Source: Peptococcaceae bacterium (GTDB lineage: Bacteria; Bacillota; Desulfitobacteriia; Desulfitobacteriales; Syntrophobotulaceae). From it: 43,083 bases of DNA. The position numbers and the translations under genes were made by a program. The stretch spans positions 1 through 43,083 of the forward strand of contig JAAYUV010000082.1 in assembly GCA_012517475.1 (NCBI GenBank), given 5' to 3'. The notes beneath the pieces were generated by a model, which made no database searches, had not been told where the DNA came from, and saw only the letters and a program-made list of their open reading frames with translations. Position 1 is the first letter of the stretch. Every line of letters starts with the position of its first letter. Shown piece after piece: positions 27,314 through 34,798 of the stretch.

Positions 27314-28075
27314 ATGATTAGAAAAATTGTTGAAATAGACCAGGAAAAATGCAATGGCTGCGGGCTGTGTATTGATGCCTGTCACGAAGGAGCTTTACAA
27401 TTGGTGAACGGAAAAGCCGTTCTGTTAAGTGATGAATACTGCGACGGATTGGGGGACTGTTTGCCCGAGTGCCCGACAGATGCTATTCGGATTACCGAAA
27501 GGGAAGCTGTCGATTATAATGAGGAACTCGTTAAGAGTAAACAGCAAGCAAAGAAAGAGACTGCAATGAAGCAAGAAAGACGTACGGTTCCGGAAAGTCC
27601 ACGGGCGCATGCAGGTTGTTCCTGCCCGGGGACAAGATCTGCCGTGATCAAACCTGACACTCAGGTCGCTAAAACCGCTGAGAGGGATATGACAGAACGT
27701 CCCTCTGAATTGAGACAGTGGCCGATTCAGTTGAATCTGATCAACCCGCAGGCTTCCTATCTGCAAGGCGCCGATTTACTGATAGCAGCTGATTGTACCG
27801 CATACGCCTACGCGTCATTTCATGAAAGATTTATGAAGGATAGAATCACATTGATCGGATGTCCTAAACTGGATGATAATGATTATTATACTGAAAAGAT
27901 TGCCGAGATCCTGCAAAGAAATCATCCCCGCAGCATTAAAGTGGTCAGAATGGACGTACCCTGTTGCGGCGGAATTGTCAGAGCAGTGAAAGAAGCCATG
28001 CTGAAATCCGGAATAATTGTTCCCTATAGTGAGGTGACGGTTAATTCCCAAGGTCAGATTATCAACGAACAGTAA
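27314..28075 (+). CDS. 4Fe-4S ferredoxin-type protein with Cys-rich C-terminal domain
   Basis: 253 aa. The N-terminal ferredoxin domain has Cys 13, 16, 19 and 23 in a classical CxxCxxCxxxC. A variant second motif CDGLGDCLPECP has Cys 43, 49 and 53. A linker of low complexity follows (about 65-120, Lys/Gln/Glu-rich, with an isolated CSC). Then comes a C-terminal domain with four more conserved-looking Cys in AADCTAYAYA, LIGCPKLDD and DVPCCGGIV. Similar proteins occur widely in anaerobes without a settled function. Electron transfer or metal-cluster handling is likely. An AGGTG site precedes the ATG. Confidence 0.85.
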   Translation: MIRKIVEIDQEKCNGCGLCIDACHEGALQLVNGKAVLLSDEYCDGLGDCLPECPTDAIRITEREAVDYNEELVKSKQQAKKETAMKQERRTVPESPRAHAGCSCPGTRSAVIKPDTQVAKTAERDMTERPSELRQWPIQLNLINPQASYLQGADLLIAADCTAYAYASFHERFMKDRITLIGCPKLDDNDYYTEKIAEILQRNHPRSIKVVRMDVPCCGGIVRAVKEAMLKSGIIVPYSEVTVNSQGQIINEQ

Positions 28076-28197
28076 TAGATGGTGAAGTAAACCAGTACCT
28101 TGTTAACCCTAAAATTATAATATAATGGCGAGCAGATTTCTTTTAAGACAAGGCGGAGGATTGAGTTTGAATAATTCAATAGAGAGAAGGGATAATA

Positions 28198-28245
28198 TGA
28201 AAGCGGCAGTAAATCAAGACCTCTGTATAGGATGCGGGTGTTAGA
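28198..28245 (+). pseudogene. Ferredoxin N-terminal stub
   Basis: ATG-initiated frame MKAAVNQDLCIGCGC followed by TAG. The sequence is the start of a small clostridial ferredoxin up to the third cluster Cys, then stops. No ferredoxin-like sequence continues in any frame downstream. An AGAAGGGATA lies upstream, and an in-frame TTG at 28168 with CGGAGG may be the older start. A TATAATATAATGG stretch near 28116-28128 may be its promoter. I read it as a gene cut by deletion. The rest of 28076-28343 holds nothing else I can name. Confidence 0.65.
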
Positions 28246-28400
28246 TTATTTGAAACAGAATAGAGAAGAAAGAAAATCGGAAAGAAATAAATGAAATAAA
28301 CGCCGGGGGCAAGGGAAAAAACCTCGCTATTGAGAATTATTTATTGTTTTGTGTAATATTACGGACGCAAATGCCGAAAAATGAATGGAGTGGTTGCGGT

Positions 28401-28889
28401 TTGAGTTATCAACAATCCGATATTTTGGAGATCCAGCCTTTGATAGAACAGATCTTCCCCAATTTGCGGGAAGTGCCTGTTAATTCCATTTCATCTTCCA
28501 TCTTTGGGACAGGAGAACAAAAAAAAATATATTTACTGATCGTAGGTGATGATCGTTTAATAAACCCATTTCTGGCAGATACTCAGGATGAGGCTAAATC
28601 CAAGATCGTGACAATCGCCGAAAAGTGCCAGAACAAGATTAACTTTGATCTGATTATGGAGTTTAATTTTTATTTCAGGAGGGGAGGAAAGGGTACTTTT
28701 AAAGTAATGTTTCAGGCCGCACATCCGGAAATGCAGAAACAATATGTTCAGGCTTTAAAAGAAATTGAGAACTTATGTTTCATCATTGCGGATCAGGAAA
28801 GAAACATTCGTAAAGTATTCGAAGTTGACTGGTATTATTATAAGAATAAAAAGGTTATCGAAAAAATTGTTACGGCTAACGGATATTAA
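28401..28889 (+). CDS. Hypothetical protein, about 162 aa
   Basis: I do not recognise this family. The frame is open from 28344, but a TTG at 28401 (LSYQQSDILEIQPLIEQIF) has a GGAGTGG site at good spacing and starts where the sequence begins to look protein-like. It is soluble with alternating beta and helix pattern: KKIYLLIVGDDRL, FDLIMEFNFYFRRGGKGTFK and a charged helix MQKQYVQALKEIENL. It has an unusual aromatic end, DWYYYKNKKVIEK. It is followed by its own terminator. Confidence 0.65.
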   Translation: MSYQQSDILEIQPLIEQIFPNLREVPVNSISSSIFGTGEQKKIYLLIVGDDRLINPFLADTQDEAKSKIVTIAEKCQNKINFDLIMEFNFYFRRGGKGTFKVMFQAAHPEMQKQYVQALKEIENLCFIIADQERNIRKVFEVDWYYYKNKKVIEKIVTANGY

Positions 28890-28936
28890 TATTGGAATGA
28901 TATTGATGAACTAATTTATGATTCAAAGAGTTTTTT

Positions 28937-28961
28937 AGTCTCCGATATGGAGGCTTTTTTT
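28937..28961 (+). terminator. Intrinsic terminator
   Basis: AGTCTCC-GATAT-GGAGGCT (one G-T pair) followed by seven T's. Confidence 0.8.
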
Positions 28962-29005
28962 CTTTGCAGTTTGAAGTAGTTTTTCATTTTTTTCCGTCTA
29001 TAAGG

Positions 29006-29285
29006 ATGAAGGAAAGGAGGGGAATAAAGATAGACCATGAGACGATTGTTCGAATGGCATTACGTGGCGATCAAGATGCCTTTCGATCCTTAGTGGAAGA
29101 ATACAAAAGCTTAGTTTATGTTATTTGTCTTAAGGCCGTTCTCGATCCATACGAAGCAGAGAATTTAATAGAGCAGCAAGCAGATCGCCATTGAGGAGAA
29201 AATCAGTGTTAGAACGGTGGAAACCAGATTATACCGCGGGAAGAAGATCCTAAGAAAATGCTTTGCGGAGTTGAGCAAAACATGA
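29006..29285 (+). pseudogene. ECF sigma factor with internal deletion
   Basis: The first part (29006-29194) encodes an ECF sigma region 2 start: DHETIVRMALRGDQDAFRSL, VYVICLKAVLDPYEAENL, then a stop. The other end survives in the next frame at 29178-29285: KQIAIEEKISVRTVETRLYR, GKKILRK, then TGA. This is the helix-turn-helix of region 4.2. The middle (rest of region 2, linker and first half of region 4, roughly 80-90 codons) is missing and the frame is shifted. An AAGGAGG lies at 29014-29020 with an in-frame ATA at 29024 and 29030, so the original start may also be damaged. The terminal TGA overlaps the anti-sigma ATG as ATGA, showing the old operon layout. Confidence 0.85.
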
Positions 29286-29725
29286 ATAGGAAAAGGAAGA
29301 ATGCTCACTGCTATAAGCCGGAAGAATGGAAGGCGTACCAAGCAGGAGTTTTAGGAGAATCTGAACAAATCAAAATGGAAGAGCATCTCCTCGTTTGTAT
29401 GGAGTGTATGGAAACTTACCTAAGTCTCATCGAGGAGTCTGTATTTGATGAGAACTTACCGAAGCTAAGTGAAGAATTTACAGAAAAATTATTGTCTTCT
29501 ATAGAAAATGAAAAAAGATGGCAAAAAGCATCTGTTCCGGTCAGAAACATTTCGTCGGGCAAAAAGGATAAGGAAGTGAGGAATAACAGGGTAAACTTGT
29601 TCGTGTCCTATTGTGCTGCAGCCGGTATAGCGATGTTCTTCTGGGTGGGAGGATATTTTGATCATTTAGCGGGAGTTTTGACCAAAGAGGCAGAGAACTG
29701 TCATGCAAAAGGTGTCTCATCCTGA
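29282..29725 (+). CDS. Zinc-finger anti-sigma factor, partner of the broken sigma factor
   Basis: 147 aa starting MNRKRKNAHCYKPEEWKAYQ. The ZAS motif Hx3Cx2C is present (EEHLLVCMECMETYL), typical of anti-sigma factors that hold an ECF sigma factor at the membrane. One transmembrane segment lies near 103-120 (NLFVSYCAAAGIAMFFWVGG), with a short external tail. I start at 29282, where ATGA overlaps the sigma remnant, and not at the upstream in-frame ATG at 29258. With its sigma factor destroyed, this gene has lost its evident cognate target unless it binds another sigma factor. Confidence 0.82.
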   Translation: MNRKRKNAHCYKPEEWKAYQAGVLGESEQIKMEEHLLVCMECMETYLSLIEESVFDENLPKLSEEFTEKLLSSIENEKRWQKASVPVRNISSGKKDKEVRNNRVNLFVSYCAAAGIAMFFWVGGYFDHLAGVLTKEAENCHAKGVSS

Positions 29726-29915
29726 CAAATACCAAGAGGTTGCGTTTTTCGGTGATTTCTTTAAAAAGGATCAATTCTCGGGTAAGGCAGGTAAATATAT
29801 TGGTATTGGGCTTATTGCTGTAGGATGTATCATGATCTTTGACAAGATCGTCATTCCCCAGAGTTTCTATGGGTTTCATGCTGATAGCAACCGGGATCCT
29901 GCTTTTAATGAGTGA
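29703..29915 (+). CDS. Small membrane protein fragment (DUF5668-like), probably truncated
   Basis: 70 codons: MQKVSHPDKYQEVAFFGDFF, a basic stretch, then one hydrophobic helix (KYIGIGLIAVGCIMIFDKIV) of the kind found in LiaF/DUF5668 proteins. The last 20 or so residues lie over the start of the next gene in another frame and look random. It overlaps the anti-sigma gene by 23 bases and the following gene by 77. I suspect a deletion that removed the end of this gene and the original start of the next one. Confidence 0.45.
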   Translation: MQKVSHPDKYQEVAFFGDFFKKDQFSGKAGKYIGIGLIAVGCIMIFDKIVIPQSFYGFHADSNRDPAFNE

Positions 29916-30921
29916 ATTGCAGGGGTTTAACGGGGCGGGACTGGTGCTTCGCTGGTGGCCTGTAATCCTTATTGTTTTAGGAATAGAGATCTTAGTCTAT
30001 ATTGTTTTTTCGCATGAAGAACAGCCTAAAATAAAATTTGACGGATTAAGCATATTTCTGGTAATTTTGCTGATTTTAATCAGCTCCGGGGCATATGCGG
30101 CAAGCTCCTTTATGAAAAGTGATTTCTCCAAAGGGTTTTTCAGTCAGATCGGCTATTTCAAAAACGAGTCCATCATTAATAAAACCTTTGATATTGATGC
30201 GGCAAAAGTAAAGAAGCTGCAGGTCAATAACAGCAGGGGACAGGTTCAGATCGACCGATACAGCGGGGATAAGATCAAAGTGGATGCAGCGATCATCATC
30301 AAAAATAATGATGAAGAAAAAGCAGTTAAACTTGCTCAGGATTTAGTAGAAGTAACAGAAGGAGAAACTCTGACCTTAAATACCAGAAGTATAAGTGTTT
30401 TAGAAGATAACCGGGGTTATCAGTTTACGGTCAATTATGCCGTAAAAGTACCAAAAGAACTTACTTTTGAAATCAACAACAAATTTGGTGAAATCAATCT
30501 GGAGAATCTTACCGGCAACATTTTTGTAAACGGGAAATTTGGGAAAATAGAAGTGGCGAACATTCAGGGGGATGCCCGGATTGAAAACGCCTTCGGGGAA
30601 ACAAAAGTCCAAAATGTCACTGGTAAGGTGGCGATAGACAATGAACAGGGAGAGATCTTCTACGCCAGTAAGCAAGCAGCGAGGAATGATATTACGCTGA
30701 ATTGTAAGATGGGAGGGATTAATGTAGAATTGCCGCGTGATCAGCAAGGGACATTTAATCTCTACACAAAGTTCGGAAACATCAATTTTAAGGGATTTAG
30801 CTCGGAACTCCCAATACAAAAGGATAATACCAAACAGGAAATGAAAGGCATCATCGGGACGGCATCTCCCCAGATTACAGTGAATGCGGATCATGGCGAA
30901 ATTTCCCTGAGCGGTAAGTAG
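29839..30921 (+). CDS. Membrane-anchored DUF4097-type protein
   Basis: About 350-360 aa. Two N-terminal helices (MGFMLIATGILLLMSEL and WWPVILIVLGIEILVYIVF) have the DUF5668/LiaF look. A third membrane helix (LSIFLVILLILISSGAY) precedes a long extracytoplasmic domain. The latter repeats short beta-rungs (FGEINLENLTGNI, FGKIEVANIQGDARI, FGETKVQNVTGKV, FGNINFKGF), as in DUF4097 right-handed beta-helix proteins. Such genes commonly accompany ECF sigma/anti-sigma pairs or cell-envelope stress operons. The start is unclear: TTG at 29839 or ATG at 29869, neither with a good ribosome site. Confidence 0.8.
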   Translation: MTRSSFPRVSMGFMLIATGILLLMSELQGFNGAGLVLRWWPVILIVLGIEILVYIVFSHEEQPKIKFDGLSIFLVILLILISSGAYAASSFMKSDFSKGFFSQIGYFKNESIINKTFDIDAAKVKKLQVNNSRGQVQIDRYSGDKIKVDAAIIIKNNDEEKAVKLAQDLVEVTEGETLTLNTRSISVLEDNRGYQFTVNYAVKVPKELTFEINNKFGEINLENLTGNIFVNGKFGKIEVANIQGDARIENAFGETKVQNVTGKVAIDNEQGEIFYASKQAARNDITLNCKMGGINVELPRDQQGTFNLYTKFGNINFKGFSSELPIQKDNTKQEMKGIIGTASPQITVNADHGEISLSGK

Positions 30922-30938
30922 AATATTGTATGCTAAAC

Positions 30939-30985
30939 AAGCTCACTGTCTTATACCTTTCGTAAAAAGACATGTTGAGCTTTTT
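30939..30985 (+). terminator. Intrinsic terminator
   Basis: AAGCTCA (30939-30945) pairs with TGAGCTT (from about 30976), and inner GTCTT pairs with AAGAC. A T-run follows. It ends the anti-sigma/DUF4097 unit before the convergent dipeptidase gene. Confidence 0.7.
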
Positions 30986-31010
30986 AATTCTAAACCTAAA
31001 ACAATTTTAT

Positions 31011-32411
31011 TTATTGTCCGTTATCAGCTAAAGCTTTCAGTGCCAGAGCATAGATTTCCGTGCACCGGAGCAGGTGGTCTATTCCGACGTATTCATCCGG
31101 CTGGTGCTCAACTTTGGGCATCCCCGGAAAAGTTGGACCGAAGGCGACTGCTTTCTTAAAAGCTTTGGAAAATGTAGTGCCGCCCATTCCTAATGGTTTT
31201 GCATCTTTTTCCCCTGTGAAATTTTTATATACATCCAGCAGTTTCTTAATGTTAGGGTCATCCTCGGGGAAACTCAGAGATTCAAGGGAATCGATAAAGG
31301 TAAGTTTCCCATGAAATGCTTTGAAAGCTTTCTCAACTTTTGGTTTGACGGAGTCAAGCTTCTCCTTAGCCGGGAAGCGGATATCTATCCTTAGGGTAAC
31401 ATTTTTTTCGTCCATAAAAATATATCCGGGGCTTACCGTAAGTTTTCCCGTTAGTTCGTCTTCCAGTTGAAGCCCAAGGGATTCCCCGAAAAATTCCATG
31501 CCGATTCGGCTGCAATAGGTTTGGATGAAATCCTTCTGCTGTCCATCAAGATCCAAATCGTTTAAAAACTTCATGAGCTGTGAAATCGCATTTTGACCTT
31601 CATTACAGATAAAAGCATGGGCGGATTTTCCCTTGGATATGAGTTTTAAGTCCGGCGAATCTTCGTTCAGACTAATATCATATCCTGTTTGTTTTTTGAA
31701 GCGCTCAAGTTTTTCTGATACGGTCTGCTTATGATTACTATTTATCCGGAGGGTGGCTTCGCAGTAATCAGGAACAATATTAAGGGACTCCCCTCCCCCT
31801 TTTATCTCATAAACCATCGTTCCGATACCCTTTTTTGAAGAGTCCGGGTCCAGTTCTTTCCGTACTTCTAACCACAACAATCCTTTTTCTGCTATGACAA
31901 CCGGGAATTTTGAATCCGGAACAAAGGAAAAGTCCGGTTCAGTTATCTCCTGCAAAAGTTTTGGAGTGGTATTCCAAACACCTTCTTCATCAATGCCGAT
32001 AATAATCTGAATCTTACAGTCTGGTTGGATTCCTGAGTCCTTGAAGGCTTTTAAAGCATACAGCGCGGAAAGTGCCGGGCCTTTATCATCAATTGCTCCC
32101 CGCCCAAAAATTTTTTGATCTTCAATCAGGCCTTCAAAAGGAGGGACCCGCCAACCGCTTCCCTCTGGAACGGTGTCAAGGTGAACAATCATACCAAAGG
32201 TGCTTTTTCCTTCCCCATATTCAATCAGCCCGCCCAGACTATTTACATTGCTGGTTTTAAAGCCCATCTTTTGTCCTTTATCTAAGTAAAACTCCAAGGC
32301 CTTTCTCGTTCCTTCCTGGTCCCCTGAAATACTTTTAATCCGGATACAGTCTTGTACAGCTTGAATTAAATCTTCTTTATAGGAATTGATGATGTCTTTT
32401 AACTCTTTCAT
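31011..32411 (-). CDS. Dipeptidase PepV-type (M20 metallopeptidase)
   Basis: 466 aa, the length of PepV/Sapep enzymes that hydrolyse dipeptides in the cytoplasm with two zinc or manganese ions. Metal and catalytic residues are visible in FGMIVHLDTVPEG (His, catalytic Asp), FGRGAIDDKGP (bridging Asp), IIIGIDEEGVW (catalytic Glu pair) and FVPDSKFPVV. A C-terminal GGTTFSKAFKKAVAFGP is also typical. A GGAGG site lies ahead of the ATG. The gene stands alone. Its substrate range cannot be deduced by eye. Confidence 0.92.
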   Translation of the reverse strand: MKELKDIINSYKEDLIQAVQDCIRIKSISGDQEGTRKALEFYLDKGQKMGFKTSNVNSLGGLIEYGEGKSTFGMIVHLDTVPEGSGWRVPPFEGLIEDQKIFGRGAIDDKGPALSALYALKAFKDSGIQPDCKIQIIIGIDEEGVWNTTPKLLQEITEPDFSFVPDSKFPVVIAEKGLLWLEVRKELDPDSSKKGIGTMVYEIKGGGESLNIVPDYCEATLRINSNHKQTVSEKLERFKKQTGYDISLNEDSPDLKLISKGKSAHAFICNEGQNAISQLMKFLNDLDLDGQQKDFIQTYCSRIGMEFFGESLGLQLEDELTGKLTVSPGYIFMDEKNVTLRIDIRFPAKEKLDSVKPKVEKAFKAFHGKLTFIDSLESLSFPEDDPNIKKLLDVYKNFTGEKDAKPLGMGGTTFSKAFKKAVAFGPTFPGMPKVEHQPDEYVGIDHLLRCTEIYALALKALADNGQ

Positions 32412-32559
32412 AAAACCTCCGTGTCAAAAAAATAAAGCTTGGATCTCTTCATCCCGCAGTTCTAGTATTATATTTTCAATGCGGAAATATGATTTGGTTA
32501 TGATTTATGTTTTATACTCTGGAATATGTCCGAAAATGTAAAATATATGTTAAAATAGG

Positions 32560-32582
32560 TTCAAGCTTTAGTAAAGCTTGAA
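32560..32582. promoter_or_regulatory. Perfect 10-bp inverted repeat near a promoter
   Basis: TTCAAGCTTT and AAAGCTTGAA face each other across AGT. A TAAAAT (32551-32556) lies just upstream and could be a -10 box, which would place the repeat at the very 5' end of the transcript for 32657. It could be an operator or an mRNA-end hairpin. No T-run follows, so it is not a terminator. The remaining bases 32412-32656 show no gene. Confidence 0.5.
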
Positions 32583-32656
32583 ATACACCACGTGTGACGA
32601 GAATTTAAGATTTCGAGGGAAATAAGAAGAGGGTAGGGGCAGGGAGGACAAAAGAA

Positions 32657-33550
32657 ATGAATGGGTTACGCTATGTGTTTGGGTTATGTCTCGTTTTTTT
32701 TGCAGTAATTATCGGTCTTCAAAGTGGAAATGGCAATACGGGAAATGGTAAGGATTTATTAAGAACTACTGATGTAGTTGAGGCTTTTTATCAACATGGA
32801 ACGGAAATCACTCTTTCGCATGACCTTTCACCGGCAGAGTTCCTGATTGAAAATAAGCTGCCGGCAATATATGAATTTCCCGGAAGCGGGGAAAAACTTT
32901 TTATTTATGAGTTTTCCGATATGAACCGGAGAAATGAGGCTTTGGCGGGGATCTATCAACAGGGCTCTTTAGACAGTACGGAAGGATTCAGAAGACTGCA
33001 GTATGAACAGGAAAACCTGATCAATCCGATCAGAGCCAAAAATATTCTTTTAATTTATGTAATACAGTATGATTCCAAAGTTGTCAGCGAGATCAAGGAT
33101 GTCGCCTCTCTGGATAAATTCACCAGTCTTTTTGCACCCAATCTGGAGCTGATCAAAAACATAGTCCTGGAAGATTTGAATGACGGGGTAAAAATACTAT
33201 ACCAGGGCAAAGGTCAGGCGTGGGAAGGAAAAGTTCTCTTAGAATATTATCAGTATTCCTGGATAGATGAAAGCGGCAAAATTCGCAGTGAAAGCTGGAG
33301 TAACGAAAATTTCTGGGTGAAGTACCTTGGCAAAGATTCAAAACTGATCAAGCAAATCGTATGCAGTTATCATGGTCCTGCAGGAAACGGACAAGGAGTT
33401 TTTGAATACGCCGACAGGTCTTTGGACAAGGATGGATATGTAAATCTTGGTTCGTCCGGAGGGACCGGCATGGTCAATACGAATGGTGAATATTTTATGA
33501 CCATTGGCTGGGGGGAAAAGAGTGAAACTTTTACCCTTGAAAAACCTTAA
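32657..33550 (+). CDS. Hypothetical exported protein, 297 aa
   Basis: The N-terminus (LRYVFGLCLVFFAVIIGLQS) is a signal peptide or membrane anchor. The rest is hydrophilic, Tyr-rich and beta-strand patterned, including FPGSGEKLFIYEFSD and the C-terminal GEYFMTIGWGEKSETFTLEK. I recognise no family. The Cys in the hydrophobic stretch is too early to make a convincing lipobox. It is transcribed alone, with an inverted repeat upstream and a strong terminator downstream. Ribosome site GGGAGGA. Confidence 0.75.
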   Translation: MNGLRYVFGLCLVFFAVIIGLQSGNGNTGNGKDLLRTTDVVEAFYQHGTEITLSHDLSPAEFLIENKLPAIYEFPGSGEKLFIYEFSDMNRRNEALAGIYQQGSLDSTEGFRRLQYEQENLINPIRAKNILLIYVIQYDSKVVSEIKDVASLDKFTSLFAPNLELIKNIVLEDLNDGVKILYQGKGQAWEGKVLLEYYQYSWIDESGKIRSESWSNENFWVKYLGKDSKLIKQIVCSYHGPAGNGQGVFEYADRSLDKDGYVNLGSSGGTGMVNTNGEYFMTIGWGEKSETFTLEKP

Positions 33551-33589
33551 TCAATATTGGCTTCATTATAACAGATAGGCTCATTAGTT

Positions 33590-33622
33590 AGCCGGGAGAT
33601 AAGTTGTTTCTCCCGGCTTATT
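33590..33622 (+). terminator. Strong intrinsic terminator
   Basis: AGCCGGGAGA (33590-33599) pairs perfectly with TCTCCCGGCT (33609-33618), followed by TATTGTTT. Confidence 0.8.
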
Positions 33623-33667
33623 GTTTATGTCGGTTTTTATTTGAACATAGCTTTTTTTAGGATAAGA

Positions 33668-33718
33668 TTGACAGTTACATTGAACTAGTGTACCATATAG
33701 ATAGTGCACTAGTTCAAT
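33668..33718 (+). promoter_or_regulatory. Promoter and 12-bp operator of the GntR-type operon
   Basis: TTGACA at 33668-33673 with TACCAT at 33691-33696 (17-base spacer). ATTGAACTAGTG (33679-33690) fills the end of the spacer. Its perfect complement CACTAGTTCAAT (33707-33718) lies 16 bases further on, across the start site. A dimeric repressor bound here would block RNA polymerase, as known for YtrA-type GntR autoregulation. The binding protein is most likely the product of 33736; that is inference. Confidence 0.8.
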
Positions 33719-33735
33719 GCTAAAGGGGTGAAGGA

Positions 33736-34104
33736 ATGAATTTCGATAATACAGCTCCAATTTATATTCAAATTATGAATTTGATTAAAAAAGATATTAT
33801 CCTTGGAAGGATGCAGTTGGGTGAAAAGCTGCTCTCAACAAGGGAGTATGCCCAAAATCTGAAGGTAAATCCCAATACCATGGCAAGGGTCTTCAATGAG
33901 CTGGAAAGAGAAGGAGTAACTTTTACCAAACGAGGAGTTGGGACTTTTATTACAGAATCGGAAGAGAAGGTGGAAAGGTTGAAAAAGGAAATGGCAGAAG
34001 ACATTGTAAGAAACTTTATTGAAGGAATGTTAGAATTGGGGTTTAATTTCAACGATATGATCGAATTGATAAAACATCGCCTGGAGAAGGAGGCTGTCCA
34101 ATGA
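33736..34104 (+). CDS. GntR family regulator, YtrA-type
   Basis: 122 aa, the short form of GntR regulators: a winged-helix N-terminus and a brief C-terminal helix pair without a ligand domain. It starts MNFDNTAPIYIQIMNLIKKD, has the helix-turn-helix around LLSTREYAQNLKVNPNTMAR, and has the wing EREGVTFTKRGVGTFI. YtrA-type regulators normally sit at the head of an ABC transporter operon and repress it. That layout is kept here, with its stop overlapping the ATPase ATG by four bases. The regulator itself looks intact although both downstream transporter genes are broken. Confidence 0.92.
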   Translation: MNFDNTAPIYIQIMNLIKKDIILGRMQLGEKLLSTREYAQNLKVNPNTMARVFNELEREGVTFTKRGVGTFITESEEKVERLKKEMAEDIVRNFIEGMLELGFNFNDMIELIKHRLEKEAVQ

Positions 34105-34798
34105 CAACCGTATTAAAAGTCGAGAACTTAAGCAAAGGTTTTTTTCGCAATAAGGCTCTTGACCACCTTAACCTTGAAATAGAAAAAGGGAAGGTCTATG
34201 GGATCTTGGCCCTAATGGAAGCGGAAAAACTACTTTCTTTAAAATTCTGACCGGATTGGTTAAACCGTCATCCGGAAGAGTATTGATTAACGGGTCGGAA
34301 GTCAGTTCCCGGACCAAAAAATATACGGCATATATGCCTACAGAAGATTATCTTTTCAATTGGATGAAAATTAATAAAATCATTAATTTTTTCGATGACG
34401 TGTATGAAGATTTTGACAGGAACAAAGCCTTGGAATTTTTGAACTTTATGCAGCTAACTGAGGATATGAAAATCAGTTCACTTTCAACCGGGATGAAGGC
34501 CAGGCTTAAACTTGTCTTAACGATGGCGCGGCGAGTTGACCTTTATCTTTTGGATGAACCGCTTAACGGAATAGATCTTATATCCAGGGAGAGGATTATT
34601 CAAATGATTATCTCTTCGCTTAGTGAGGAGAGTACAATGCTTATTTCCAGTCACTTGGTCAATGAACTAGAGACCATTTTGGATGAAATTGTTTTTTGGG
34701 ATAAGGGGAGTGTGCTGCTTTCCGGAAATGCAGAAAAATTCAGGATAGAAAAAGGATGCTCCATAGAGGAGTTATATAAGGAGGTTTATCATGGGTAA
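34101..34798 (+). pseudogene. ABC transporter ATPase with a one-base frameshift in Walker A
   Basis: The frame opens at ATG 34101 (MTTVLKVENLSKGFF), overlapping the GntR stop, and reads normally to KVYGIL near 34208. There GCCCTAATGG should read GGCCCTAATGG: one G is missing. The frame then ends at a stop at 34248-34250. In the shifted frame the Walker A GPNGSGKTTFFKILTGL and everything after it are intact. This includes the signature LSTGMKARLKLVLTMAR, Walker B DLYLLDEPLNGID and the H-loop LISSHLVNELE. As read, no complete ATPase is made. It could be a real lesion or a base-calling error; the broken permease next to it favours a real loss of function. Confidence 0.85.
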
